From Oxalobacteraceae bacterium (GTDB lineage: Bacteria; Pseudomonadota; Gammaproteobacteria; Burkholderiales; Burkholderiaceae_D): a stretch of 64,000 nt of DNA. The stretch spans positions 1-64,000 of the forward strand of contig JAIXXN010000002.1 in assembly GCA_027490725.1 (NCBI GenBank). Reading direction: 5' to 3'. Positions 37,736 through 46,874 of this stretch are shown here, piece after piece. Position 1 is the first letter of the stretch. Each line of letters begins with the position of its first letter. The position numbers and the translations under genes were made by a program. Under the pieces are notes generated by a model, which made no database searches, was not told the DNA's origin, and saw only the letters and a list, made by a program, of their open reading frames with translations.

Positions 37736-40700
37736 ATGACCGTACCCGCATCGCCGCAGCTCCCGCCAGCCCATCCGGACATCCTGTACGGCGCGGCGCA
37801 ACCCGGACTGTTGCGGGAGGAAATTCTGGCCGATCTGCTCGAAGCGAGCGCCGCCCGTCAGCCCGACCATCCGGCGCTGATTGGCGGCGCGCGCACGCTC
37901 AGCTACGGCGAGCTGAATGCGCAGGCTGATCTGGTAGCGGCGCGGCTGATCGCTGCGGGCGTCGGCCCCGGCCAGATTGTCGGGCTGTGGCTGCCGCGCG
38001 GCATCGAGCTACTGATTCTGCAGGCCGGTATCGCTAAAGCCGGGGCAGCGTGGCTGCCAGTTGACGAAGATACCCCGGTCGAGCGCCTGCAGGTCTGCCT
38101 CGACGACGCCAGCGCCAGCGGCGTGCTGACCTGTGCAGCGTTTGCGCCCCGTCTGAGCGCCGCTGCCAGCGCCACCCCAACGCCGGCGACAGCAGCGCAG
38201 CCGACGCCTGCCGCGCCGGCGCTCACGCCGACCGGACGCGCCATCTGGACGGCGGAAGCGCTACTGGCACCTGCCGCGCCGGACGCCGTACTGGCGCGCC
38301 GTGGCGCTGTCTCGCCCGATGCGCCGGCCTACGTGATCTACACCTCTGGCTCGACCGGCAAGCCGAAAGGCATCCTGATCAGCCAGCGCAGCATCTGCCA
38401 CTTCCTGCGCAGCGAAAACGCGGTGCTCGGCGTGCAGGCCAGCGACAAGGTCTATCAGGGCTTTTCCGTCGCCTTCGACATGTCCTTCGAAGAAATCTGG
38501 ATCGCCTATCTGGCCGGCGCCACGCTCTGGCTGGGCCCGAAAGACATCAGCGCCGACCCGGAAACCCTGCCGCGCATGCTGGCCGAACAGCAGGTCACCG
38601 TGTTGCACGCCGTACCGACCCTGCTGGCCCTGTTCAATCAGGAGGTGCCCAGCCTGCGCCTGATCAATCTGGGTGGCGAGATGTGTCCGGAAGCACTGGT
38701 GGAACGCTGGTCACGCCCGGGCCGCCAGATGTTCAACACCTACGGCCCCACCGAAGCGACCGTGTCGGCCAGTCTGGCGCGTCTGCAGCCTGGCCAGCCC
38801 GTCACCATCGGCAGCCCGCTGCCCAACTATGGCTTGCTGGTGATCGCGACCGAGGAGATGGCGCTTGCGGCCAGCGCCATGGCGAGCGACGCGGCTAGCG
38901 ATATGCGCAGCAAGGCCGCACCACTGCGGCTACTGGCGCGCGGCGAAACGGGGGAACTGTGCATCACCGGGCCCGGACTGGCCGATGGCTATCTGGGCCG
39001 CCCCGACCTGACGGCCGAGAAATTCCTCGCCAATCCGTGGCGCAGCGGTGCTCATGATGCGCGCCTGTACCGCACCGGCGATCTGGCGCGCATCGGCGCG
39101 GACGGCGAAGTGCTCTGTCTCGGACGCGCCGACGATCAGGTCAAGATCCGCGGCTTCCGCGTCGAACTGGGCGAAATCGAAGCCGTGCTGGCGCAACAGC
39201 CGGGTGTCGGCACGGTCGCCGTGCTACTGCGCCAGGATGACGGCATCGACCAGTTGGTGGCCTATCTGGTGGCCGAAGCGGGCGCGGCGCCGGACACTGC
39301 GTTGGACACTAAGCGGGATACTAAGCTGGACACTAAGCTGGACACCAAGGCCTTGCGCGCTACGCTGGCCGGCGTGCTGCCGCCGTATATGGTACCGGGA
39401 CGCTACCAGCTACTGGATGCCATGCCGCGTCTGACCTCGGGAAAAATCGATCGCAAAGCCCTGAAAGCGCTGCCCTTGCAGGCTGCAGCGGCAGGCAGTG
39501 TGGCCGATTCCGATCTGGCCGAGACGCCCGCCGAACAGGCCCTGTTTGCCGCACTGGCCACGCTATTTCCCGGCCAGCCCATCCTGCGGCAAGCCGATTT
39601 CTTCAGCGACCTTGGCGGTCACTCCTTCTTCGCCGCGCGGCTAGCTTCGGCCTTGCGGGCCGACCCGCGCTTTGCCCACATTACGGTGCGCGACATCTAT
39701 CAGCAGCGCCAGATCGGCAAGATCGCCGCGATTCTGGACTGTGCCCCGGCCAGCGGCGTTGCAGAAGCGCCATGGACACCGCCCACGGCCCTGAAACGCT
39801 GGACCTGCGGGCTGGCGCAGGCCGCCGCCATGCCGGCGCTGGTCGCCCTGCGCATGGCGCAGTGGCTGGCGCCGTTCTTCACTTATCACTTCTTCACGGG
39901 CGATCCGGGCGACTCGGTGAGCCGCGCAATTGCCGCCTCGGTCGGGGTATTCCTGCTCGCCACCATGATGGAATTTGCCATCGCCATCGCCGGCAAATGG
40001 CTGATCGCCGGCCGCCTGCAGGCTGGCTCCTACCCGCTGTGGGGCTGGACCTACTACCGCTGGTGGCTGGCCGACCGGCTGGTGGAAGCGGCACCGGCCT
40101 ACCTGCTGAGTGGCTCCTCGCTGGCCACCTGGTGGTTGCGCGCCCTCGGCGCCAAGGTAGGGCACGACGTCATCATCGGTTCGATGACGCTGCGCGCCCC
40201 TGACCTGCTGCAGATCGATGACCACGTCAGCATCGGCAACGCCGTCAATTTCGAAAACGCCCGCGTCTATCGTGGCCGTCTGCTGCTCGGCCAGATCACA
40301 CTGGAACACGACGCCTGCGTCAGTTCCTTTGCCGTCCTGGAAGGCAATACCCGCGTCGAAGCCTACGGCCATCTGGAAGGCCAGTCGGCACTCGGCGACG
40401 GCCAGCGCGTCAGCGCAGGCCGCATCTGGTCTGGCGCACCAGCGCGTGATTGCGGCGCATTCGACCCGCAGCGCCTGCCGCCACGCCCCACGGTCAGCAG
40501 CGCGCGCCGGCTAGCTGAAACCCTGTACTTCATCTTTGGCATCCTGCTGATCGTGACGCTATTCTTCATGCCGGTATTCCCCAGCTTCGTGCTGATCGAC
40601 TGGTTCGACGAAGCGGGCTGGCTGCCATGGATACAGGGCGAGGACATGCGGGTGCGCCTGCTGCGCTACTTCCTGCTGGCCTTCCCCGCCAGCACCGTAC

Positions 40701-41932
40701 TGATCATTCTCACCGCACTCCTATCGGCCGGGATACGCTGGACTGTCCTGCCACGCTTGCAACCGGGCCGCTTCGCCGTCCACAGCAAGACCTATTGCGC
40801 GAAATGGCTGGTCAGCCAGATCCAGGAATCGAGCCTGAATGTGCTGCACGGGATTTACGCCACCGTGTTCGCCCCCAACTGGTATCGCCTGCTGGGCGCC
40901 AAGGTCGGCAAAGATGCCGAAATTTCCACCGCCCTCGGGGTGGTGCCGGACATGCTGACGCTGGGCGATGAAACCTTTATCGCCGATGCCGTGATGCTGG
41001 GCGACGAAGAGATCGACGGCGGCTGGATGACTATGCAGCCTACCGTCATTTCGCAGCGCAGCTTTGTCGGCAATGGCGCTTACATCCCGGACGGCACCAT
41101 CCTGCCCGAGCATGTGCTGATCGGCGTGCATTCGCGCGCCCCCGACAACGCCCGCATGCACAGTGGCGATACCTGGCTCGGTTCACCGCCCATCAATCTG
41201 CCTGCCCGCGAGCAGACCAGCGGCTACCCGGAATGGCTGACCTTCCATCCCAGCCCGCTGCGCCGGCTGGGTCGCGGCCTGATCGAAGCATTCCGCATCG
41301 TCGCCCCGCACGCGCTGGTGATTGCCGTTGGCTACACGCTGGTGCTGGCCGTGATGCCGGCCGCCGGTGCCGGGCGCTGGGCCGAAGTCACCTGGGATCT
41401 GACGCTGGCCGGTCTGGTCTACGGCATCGGTAATTATGTCTTTGTGGTGCTGCTCAAATGGCTGCTGATCGGGCGCTACCGCAAACAGTCCGAGCCGATG
41501 TGGACGCCGTTTGTGTGGCTCTCCGAAGGCGTCACCAATCTGTATGAAGGCATCGCCGTGCCGAACTTCATGCGCTATCTGCGCGGCACCCCGTGGCTGC
41601 CGCTGGCCTTCAATCTGCTCGGCTGCCGCATCGGCAAAGGCGTGTATTTGGACACCACCGATATCACCGAATTCGATTGCGTGCACATTGGCGACCACAG
41701 CGAACTGAATGCGCTGACCTGCCCGCAGACCCACTTATTCGAAGACCGCGTGATGAAAATCGACCATGTCCACATCGGCAGCAAGGTGTATATGGGACCA
41801 CGCAGCTCGGTGCTGTACAGCGCCGTGGTGGGCGACCATGCGCGCCTCGGCGCACTCACGCTGGTGATGAAAGGTGAACAGATTCCGGAACGCAGTTACT
41901 GGTCCGGTTGCCCGGCAGCGCCGGCACAATGA
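37736..41932 (+). CDS. Pls/PosA-type nonribosomal peptide synthetase (A-T-membrane LbH domains)
   Basis: A 1398-residue membrane NRPS. The adenylation domain (about 1-590) has YVIYTSGSTGKPKG (A3), FDMSFEEIW (A4), NTYGPTEAT (A5) and YRTGDLARIGADGEVLCLGRADDQVKIRGFRVELGEIEA (A7-A8). The carrier domain has LGGHSFFAARL (phosphopantetheine Ser about residue 628). From about 700 on, paired membrane segments alternate with three soluble left-handed-beta-helix-like regions (about 805-915, 1040-1150, 1290-1398). This is the layout of epsilon-poly-lysine synthetase and relatives, where the C-terminal part catalyses peptide bonding of a single monomer. The conserved A4 Asp fits an alpha-amino acid. Met and Glu at the next code positions suggest a basic monomer (tentative). 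No clear Shine-Dalgarno sequence. The PPTase gene follows 13 bp later. Confidence 0.9.
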   Translation: MTVPASPQLPPAHPDILYGAAQPGLLREEILADLLEASAARQPDHPALIGGARTLSYGELNAQADLVAARLIAAGVGPGQIVGLWLPRGIELLILQAGIAKAGAAWLPVDEDTPVERLQVCLDDASASGVLTCAAFAPRLSAAASATPTPATAAQPTPAAPALTPTGRAIWTAEALLAPAAPDAVLARRGAVSPDAPAYVIYTSGSTGKPKGILISQRSICHFLRSENAVLGVQASDKVYQGFSVAFDMSFEEIWIAYLAGATLWLGPKDISADPETLPRMLAEQQVTVLHAVPTLLALFNQEVPSLRLINLGGEMCPEALVERWSRPGRQMFNTYGPTEATVSASLARLQPGQPVTIGSPLPNYGLLVIATEEMALAASAMASDAASDMRSKAAPLRLLARGETGELCITGPGLADGYLGRPDLTAEKFLANPWRSGAHDARLYRTGDLARIGADGEVLCLGRADDQVKIRGFRVELGEIEAVLAQQPGVGTVAVLLRQDDGIDQLVAYLVAEAGAAPDTALDTKRDTKLDTKLDTKALRATLAGVLPPYMVPGRYQLLDAMPRLTSGKIDRKALKALPLQAAAAGSVADSDLAETPAEQALFAALATLFPGQPILRQADFFSDLGGHSFFAARLASALRADPRFAHITVRDIYQQRQIGKIAAILDCAPASGVAEAPWTPPTALKRWTCGLAQAAAMPALVALRMAQWLAPFFTYHFFTGDPGDSVSRAIAASVGVFLLATMMEFAIAIAGKWLIAGRLQAGSYPLWGWTYYRWWLADRLVEAAPAYLLSGSSLATWWLRALGAKVGHDVIIGSMTLRAPDLLQIDDHVSIGNAVNFENARVYRGRLLLGQITLEHDACVSSFAVLEGNTRVEAYGHLEGQSALGDGQRVSAGRIWSGAPARDCGAFDPQRLPPRPTVSSARRLAETLYFIFGILLIVTLFFMPVFPSFVLIDWFDEAGWLPWIQGEDMRVRLLRYFLLAFPASTVLIILTALLSAGIRWTVLPRLQPGRFAVHSKTYCAKWLVSQIQESSLNVLHGIYATVFAPNWYRLLGAKVGKDAEISTALGVVPDMLTLGDETFIADAVMLGDEEIDGGWMTMQPTVISQRSFVGNGAYIPDGTILPEHVLIGVHSRAPDNARMHSGDTWLGSPPINLPAREQTSGYPEWLTFHPSPLRRLGRGLIEAFRIVAPHALVIAVGYTLVLAVMPAAGAGRWAEVTWDLTLAGLVYGIGNYVFVVLLKWLLIGRYRKQSEPMWTPFVWLSEGVTNLYEGIAVPNFMRYLRGTPWLPLAFNLLGCRIGKGVYLDTTDITEFDCVHIGDHSELNALTCPQTHLFEDRVMKIDHVHIGSKVYMGPRSSVLYSAVVGDHARLGALTLVMKGEQIPERSYWSGCPAAPAQ
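39302..39349. repeat. 12-bp tandem repeat in the synthetase A domain tail
   Basis: Four in-frame 12-bp units (TTGGACACTAAG, CGGGATACTAAG, CTGGACACTAAG, CTGGACACCAAG) encode LDTK RDTK LDTK LDTK in the small A subdomain before the A10 lysine. The tract is absent from ordinary A domains and probably forms a surface loop. Confidence 0.9.
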
Positions 41933-41945
41933 GCTGCGCCACGCC

Positions 41946-42587
41946 ATGCAGCAACTGACAGTGTGCCGCTGGCCGGGCCGCGTGGTCCCTGTCGCACCCG
42001 GCCTGTACGTGATAGTCGTCGCGACTGCGCCGCAGCGCGAGATAGCACGCCAGCAGGTGCGTCTGGCCCTGCGCGAGTTACTGGCGCAGGTCTCGGGGTG
42101 CGCGCTGTCCAGCATTAGCATTGATAACCGGCGCGGCCACGCGCCGCAGCTCAGCATCGCCGGCTTGGCGCAATCCTACGGATGTTCGTTCAGCTATGCG
42201 GGCAACTCGGCACTGGCGGCACTCTATCTGCACGGTACGGTCGGCGTCGATATGATGCTGCCGTCCGAGATGCCGGATTGGCAGGTGGTCGCGCGCGACT
42301 ATCTTGGTCCGGCCGTGGCGGCCACGCTGGCCGCCACGCCACCTGCGCAGCGCGCCCGCGCCTTCAGCAAGGCCTGGTGTGCGCTGGAAGCCGGACTGAA
42401 ATGCCGCGGCGAAGCACTCGGCGAATGGCGCGCCGGGCGCAGTCCAGCAGCGCTGCAGGCCAGCCTGGCGATCCCGCCCTACTCCACCCTCACCTCCGCC
42501 CACCTGCCGCCCGCCTCACCCTCGGTTTCAGCGGCGTTCACAAGCGACACTCCGAGTGGCCATCTGGTGTGGCAGGCTAGAATTTGA
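41946..42587 (+). CDS. 4'-phosphopantetheinyl transferase superfamily protein
   Basis: A 213-residue Sfp-like protein expected to load coenzyme A's phosphopantetheine onto the carrier Ser of the adjacent synthetase. Visible landmarks are [25 protein letters not shown] (the SFSH-type region), VGVDMML (the GVDIE Mg-binding motif with Met in place of the usual Ile-Glu) and [19 protein letters not shown] (a variant of WxxKEAxxKxxG retaining Trp, Glu and Lys). The first Lys of that motif is replaced, so activity is not certain. ATG 41946 is used, since earlier in-frame codons overlap the synthetase. The 3' end overlaps the convergent beta-lactamase by 11 bp. Confidence 0.78.
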   Translation: MQQLTVCRWPGRVVPVAPGLYVIVVATAPQREIARQQVRLALRELLAQVSGCALSSISIDNRRGHAPQLSIAGLAQSYGCSFSYAGNSALAALYLHGTVGVDMMLPSEMPDWQVVARDYLGPAVAATLAATPPAQRARAFSKAWCALEAGLKCRGEALGEWRAGRSPAALQASLAIPPYSTLTSAHLPPASPSVSAAFTSDTPSGHLVWQARI

Positions 42588-43461
42588 AGGCTGCCACCGC
42601 GATGCGGGTCGCTTCGGCGATCAGCTCGCTGCGCGCTTTATCATCTTTGCCCGGCTGGGTGAAATACACCGCCAGCACGATCGGTGCCCGTCCCGGCGGC
42701 CAGATGATTGCAATATCGTTGGTACTGCCATACTCACCGGTACCGGTCTTGTCGGCGACCTGCCAGCCACTCGGCACGCCGGCACGGATCCGCGTGTCGC
42801 CGGTGGTATTACCCAGCAACCAGTCCTTCAGATGTTTGCGGGCGGCCGGCGGCAGGGCTGCGCCCAGCACCAGTTGCTGCAGCGAGCCGGCCATCGCCGC
42901 AGGCGTGGTGGTATCGCGCAGATCACCGGGAATGGCGCTATTCAGCTGGGTTTCCATGCGATCGAGGCGGAACTGGTGATCGCCGATCGACCGCGCAAAC
43001 GCCGTCACGGCAGCCGTCCCACCGAGTCGCTGGATCAGCAGATTGGCCGCGCCGTTATCGGAGTACTGGATGGTCGCCGCACACAGCGCCGCCACCGTCA
43101 TCCCTCTCCCCACATGTTTGCTGGTGACGGGCGAATAGCTCACCAGATCACTGGCCTGATACCTGATATGCTGCGCCAGCAGCGCCGGACCACGCGCCAG
43201 CACCGCTGCAGCCAGCATCATCTTGAAGGTGCTACAGAACGGGAAGCGCTCATCGCCGCGCCAATGTATATGGCGGCCATCGGCAGTATCCAGGGCAAAC
43301 AGGCCGAGTCGCCCGCCGGACTCGCTCTCCAGACGCGCCAGCAAAGCCTCGGCGGAAGAAGGCAGGCCTACCGCGACGCCATCCAGCAATTCAGCCGCGC
43401 GGCATAGCGGCGCAGCGGCCAGTGACAGTAACAGGGAACGACGGAGCGATAACACAGCCAT
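42577..43461 (-). CDS. Class A beta-lactamase
   Basis: A 294-residue periplasmic serine beta-lactamase. The leader [18 protein letters not shown] carries twin arginines (Tat or Sec). Active-site motifs are complete: FCSTFK (Ser70-x-x-Lys73), YSDNGAAN (Ser130-Asp-Asn), RMETQLNSA (Glu166 and Asn170 of the omega loop) and DKTGTGEYG (Lys234-Thr-Gly). A Cys precedes the Ser as in several carbapenemases, but the partner Cys238 is absent, so that disulfide cannot form. It is convergent with the PPTase gene and divergent from the DUF885 gene. No AmpR-type regulator is adjacent. It may protect against, or act on, other beta-lactam or amide substrates. Spectrum cannot be predicted. Confidence 0.95.
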   Translation of the reverse strand: MAVLSLRRSLLLSLAAAPLCRAAELLDGVAVGLPSSAEALLARLESESGGRLGLFALDTADGRHIHWRGDERFPFCSTFKMMLAAAVLARGPALLAQHIRYQASDLVSYSPVTSKHVGRGMTVAALCAATIQYSDNGAANLLIQRLGGTAAVTAFARSIGDHQFRLDRMETQLNSAIPGDLRDTTTPAAMAGSLQQLVLGAALPPAARKHLKDWLLGNTTGDTRIRAGVPSGWQVADKTGTGEYGSTNDIAIIWPPGRAPIVLAVYFTQPGKDDKARSELIAEATRIAVAAFKF

Positions 43462-43566
43462 AAAAACCAGTATTCTTTAAACAATATCGTGACATCATAA
43501 CAGCCGAATCTTAAGATATTTTCAGCACCGCCGTGCCGCCGGCATGGCCGCCAGCGAGGCAATGGA

Positions 43567-43595
43567 TTGACAGCGCGCCAAGCACAGGCTAAGTT
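43567..43595 (+). promoter_or_regulatory. Candidate promoter of the DUF885 gene
   Basis: Perfect -35 TTGACA (43567-43572), 17-nt spacer, weak -10 TAAGTT (43590-43595). It lies 75 nt before the start codon in the 209-bp divergent gap with the beta-lactamase gene. Confidence 0.5.
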
Positions 43596-43670
43596 CTGCC
43601 TCGCGCTATCTGCAGCCTGCACGCCCGCACCCACGCCTACACCTATCCGCCAGCCCCACTCAAGGAAGCC

Positions 43671-45524
43671 ATGAACTCACTGCCCGCCCGTCTGTCCCGC
43701 CGCGAACTGATGCTCTCTGCCTTATCGGCCACGGTACTGGGCGCCCTGCCCGGCGCCGCGCTGGCGCACAGCGCAGGCGATAGCGCTTTCAGCGGACTAC
43801 TGAATAACTTTGCCGACGAAATTCTGCGTCTGAGCCCGACCCTCGCCACCGCCCTCGGTCTGGACCGCGATGCGCGTGCCGGCCTCAAGGCACAACTCGA
43901 CGATGCGACGCCGGCAGGCGAAGCCGCATGGGCCGCACAGGTCGGCAGTATGCTGAAGCGCCTCGACGCACTCGATCGCAGCAGCCTGGGCGCCGATGCG
44001 CAGATCCGTTTCGACACCGTGCGCTATGCCGCCGCCGAAGGCGTGGCCGGCACCCGTTTCAGCGTCGGCGGCGCAGCCAGCGGCTTCTTTGGCGGTACCG
44101 CCCCGTACCCGGTATCGCAGCAGGATGGCGCCATCGTGCGGATTCCCGACTTCCTCGATAGCCAGCACCAGATCGCCAACGCCGCCGATGCGGAAGCCTA
44201 TCTGGAACGGGTGGCAGGCATGGCCCGCCTGCTCGATCAGGAAACTGCCCGCATCGCGGCGCAGGCCAGTCAGGGCATCATGCCGCCCAACTTCATCGCC
44301 CGCAGCGCACTCGCCCAGTTGCGCGACTACCGCAAAACCGCCAGCGCGCAGCAAACGCTGGTCACCTCGCTGACCAGCCGCACCGCCAAACTGGGCATCG
44401 CCGGCGACTGGCAGCAGCGCGCCACCAAACTGGTCGAGAGCGCCGTGTACCCGGCCCTCGAGCGCCAGATTGCCGCCTTCGCCAAAGCCACTGCCAAGGC
44501 CACCGATGTGGCTGGCGTACACCGTCTACCCGATGGCACCGCCTATTACGAGTGGGCCCTGAAACTGGGTACCACCACCACCCAGAGCGCGCGCGAGATT
44601 CACGCCATCGGGCTGGAACAGACCCGCCAGATACAAGGACGCATCGACGCCATCCTGAAAACCCAGGGCATGACGCACGGCAGTGTCGGTGCACGTCTGC
44701 AAAGCCTGTCCAAAGATCCCCAGCGCTGCTACCCCGACAACGATCAGGGCCGCGCCCAGTTGATCGCCTACTGTAACGAGCGCGTCGAAGCGATCCGTGC
44801 GCTGATGCCCAAAGTCTCCCATCTGGGCCTGAACGTCGCGCTGCAGATCAAGCGCGTACCGACCGATATCGAAGCCGGCGCAGCACTTGGTTATATGAAT
44901 GCCGCTTCGCTGGACGGCGTCCGCCCAGCCATCTACTACATCAACCTGAAATCTACCCGTCTGTGGCCCAAGCACGAACTGACCACCCTGACGGCGCATG
45001 AAGGGCTGCCCGGTCACGCTTTCCAGGGCGCCTATCTGGCCGAACGCCAGAGCGAGAATCCACTGATTGCCTCGATGATGGGCTTTAATGCCTTCGTCGA
45101 AGGCTGGGCGCTGTATTCGGAACAGATGGTCGACGAATTCGGCCTGTACGCCAACGACCCATTCAGCCAGGTCGGGTATCTGCAGGCGCAACTATTCCGC
45201 GCTTGCCGTCTGGTCGTCGACACCGGCATCCACGCCATGCACTGGACGCGCCCGCAGGCGATCCGCTTCCTGGTCGACAACACCGGACGCGGTGTGCAGG
45301 CCATGACCAGCGAAATCGACCGTTATGTGGCCTCGCCCGGACAGGCCTGCGGCTACAAAATGGGGCATAACGAAATCCTGCGCCAGCGCGAACGTGCCCG
45401 CACAGCGCTGGGTAGCCGCTTCGATCTGGCCAGCTTCAACGATGCGCTGGTAAAGAGCTGCGGCGTACCACTGACGGTGCTGCCAACCGTGGTCGATCGC
45501 TACATCGCCGGCGCCCGCGCCTAA
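43671..45524 (+). CDS. DUF885 family exported protein (putative metallopeptidase-like)
   Basis: A 617-residue protein with a Tat-style leader (LSRRELMLSALSATVLGALPG, cleavage near LAHS). The rest is mostly helical. The DUF885 hallmark TLTAHEGLPGHAFQGAYLAER (about residue 445) resembles a zinc-peptidase HE..H centre, and FVEGWALYSEQMVDEFGLY follows about 30 residues later, supplying further acidic ligands. Function in the family is not established. A zinc carboxypeptidase-like fold is usually proposed. AAGGAAGCC precedes the ATG, and the gene has its own likely promoter. The downstream cupin gene starts 69 bp later in the same direction. Confidence 0.85.
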   Translation: MNSLPARLSRRELMLSALSATVLGALPGAALAHSAGDSAFSGLLNNFADEILRLSPTLATALGLDRDARAGLKAQLDDATPAGEAAWAAQVGSMLKRLDALDRSSLGADAQIRFDTVRYAAAEGVAGTRFSVGGAASGFFGGTAPYPVSQQDGAIVRIPDFLDSQHQIANAADAEAYLERVAGMARLLDQETARIAAQASQGIMPPNFIARSALAQLRDYRKTASAQQTLVTSLTSRTAKLGIAGDWQQRATKLVESAVYPALERQIAAFAKATAKATDVAGVHRLPDGTAYYEWALKLGTTTTQSAREIHAIGLEQTRQIQGRIDAILKTQGMTHGSVGARLQSLSKDPQRCYPDNDQGRAQLIAYCNERVEAIRALMPKVSHLGLNVALQIKRVPTDIEAGAALGYMNAASLDGVRPAIYYINLKSTRLWPKHELTTLTAHEGLPGHAFQGAYLAERQSENPLIASMMGFNAFVEGWALYSEQMVDEFGLYANDPFSQVGYLQAQLFRACRLVVDTGIHAMHWTRPQAIRFLVDNTGRGVQAMTSEIDRYVASPGQACGYKMGHNEILRQRERARTALGSRFDLASFNDALVKSCGVPLTVLPTVVDRYIAGARA

Positions 45525-45593
45525 TTTTATGGGCTCTCGCCGCAGCGCGGCCCGGGCCAAGGCTCGCGGCCCTTGCGGCGCCTACACCGTCTG

Positions 45594-46529
45594 ATGAATA
45601 TGCAGGAAAAACTACCACTCCCCGAGCTTGATCGCCTGCCGCCGCGCGTGCTGGAAGCCGAAGCAGCTGCGCCGGAAACGGCCGCAGCACGCCAGCAGGC
45701 ACGTGCCCAGCGCGATGCAGCAGTACGCGGCGTAAGTTCGATCGCAGCCCTGCGCGCCGCCGTCCAGCGCGCCACCAGCAAGCTGCCGGCTATCAGCGCC
45801 GTGGCGCGACATGGCGTGCTCGATGCGGCGCAGTTCCGCGCGCTGGCAGCCCGGGGCCAGCCGTTTCTGATGACCGGCCTGGTCAGCCGCTGGCCACTCT
45901 GCCAGCTCACCCCACAGGTCCTGCGCGCGCAGTACAGTCAGATGCCGGTACGGGCCCGCGTCGGCGATTACATCAACACCGCCTTCGCACCGGATCGCGC
46001 CATGCAGGATATGCGCATGGGCGAGTATCTGGACCTGATCGATGCTGGCGACTACCAACTGCCGCCATATCTGGGCAATCTGGAACTGCGCGAATTGAAC
46101 CGGCTGTGCCACTGGCCCGTCTACTTCGACAAAATGGGCCCGCCGCGTTTCTGGATCGGCCCGGCCGGCACCATCACCCCGCTGCACGCCGACTACGACG
46201 ACAATATCTTCGCGCAGATCTGGGGCCGCAAGCGCATCATGCTGGCGCCGCCCCACCACGAACCCTACCTGTATCCGAAGCCCGCCAACGAGATCCTGAT
46301 CGGTTCACCGTTCGATGCCGAAGCACCCGACTACCAGCGCTACCCGCTGGCGCGTCAGGCTAGCCTGATCGAGTGCCTGGTCGAAGCCGGCGAGCTACTG
46401 TACATCCCGGCCGGCTGGTACCACCAGGTGCATGCGCTATCGTTCTCGCTATCGTCGAACCGCTGGGCGCGTGCCATGCCGCTGGTGCTCAGTCAGGATG
46501 ATCAGGGCCTGCGTGCCGGAACGGTGTGA
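45594..46529 (+). CDS. JmjC/cupin-8 domain protein (probable Fe(II)/2-oxoglutarate oxygenase)
   Basis: A 311-residue cytoplasmic protein. After a helical N-terminal region rich in Glu and Ala (about 1-70) comes a JmjC-like cupin: [12 protein letters not shown], then [27 protein letters not shown] holding the His-x-Asp iron ligands, and [24 protein letters not shown] with the distal His. The facial triad is complete, so an active hydroxylase is plausible. Substrates of bacterial cupin-8 enzymes are mostly unknown. ATG 45594 or 45600 can serve. No Shine-Dalgarno sequence is seen, and a GC-rich imperfect palindrome (about 45538-45580) fills the gap to the DUF885 gene, so translation may be weak or coupled. 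Confidence 0.83.
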   Translation: MNMQEKLPLPELDRLPPRVLEAEAAAPETAAARQQARAQRDAAVRGVSSIAALRAAVQRATSKLPAISAVARHGVLDAAQFRALAARGQPFLMTGLVSRWPLCQLTPQVLRAQYSQMPVRARVGDYINTAFAPDRAMQDMRMGEYLDLIDAGDYQLPPYLGNLELRELNRLCHWPVYFDKMGPPRFWIGPAGTITPLHADYDDNIFAQIWGRKRIMLAPPHHEPYLYPKPANEILIGSPFDAEAPDYQRYPLARQASLIECLVEAGELLYIPAGWYHQVHALSFSLSSNRWARAMPLVLSQDDQGLRAGTV

Positions 46530-46616
46530 CGGCACCGCAGCGCGCCAGCACAACGCTGGCACAGATGCTGTTTTTATTGTAAGCTGCGCTCTTTGCAAGC
46601 TGGCCAAAAGCCAAGG

Positions 46617-46817
46617 CCGTATCGGGAGAGCCTGTAGCGACCCCGTATTCCTACAGCGCCGAAGGAGCAACCGCCCCGGAAACTCTCAGGCAAAAGGACC
46701 GATACCGCATTTCAAACTCTGAAGAGCAGCCGGGCTAGCCGTCGCCCGCTGCACCGAAGGAGCAAGCGACGTCGCTATCCGTGGCCGTTGTGAATCTCTC
46801 AGGTCCCGAACAGAGGG
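46617..46817 (+). ncRNA. Tandem glycine riboswitch (two aptamers)
   Basis: Two consecutive copies of the conserved glycine aptamer core. Aptamer I (about 46617-46708): GGGAGAG near 46624, GCCGAAGGAGCAA at 46668-46680, CTCTCAGGCAAAAGGACC, closed by CGTATCGG / CCGATACCG. Aptamer II (about 46716-46817): AAGAGC, ACCGAAGGAGCAAGCG at 46753, GAATCTCTCAGGTCCCGAACAGAG, closed by CTCTG / CAGAG. The linker is short, as in natural tandem glycine switches. It ends about 57 nt before the DadA-like start codon. No classical terminator is obvious, so control may be translational and glycine-activated. The whole 345-bp gap 46530-46874 is the riboswitch plus its presumed promoter region. Confidence 0.93.
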
Positions 46818-46874
46818 GGTGTCGATCCGCATGTTGCGTGTCGATCCTACCCTTTGACGTGTCTGGAGTTCAGC

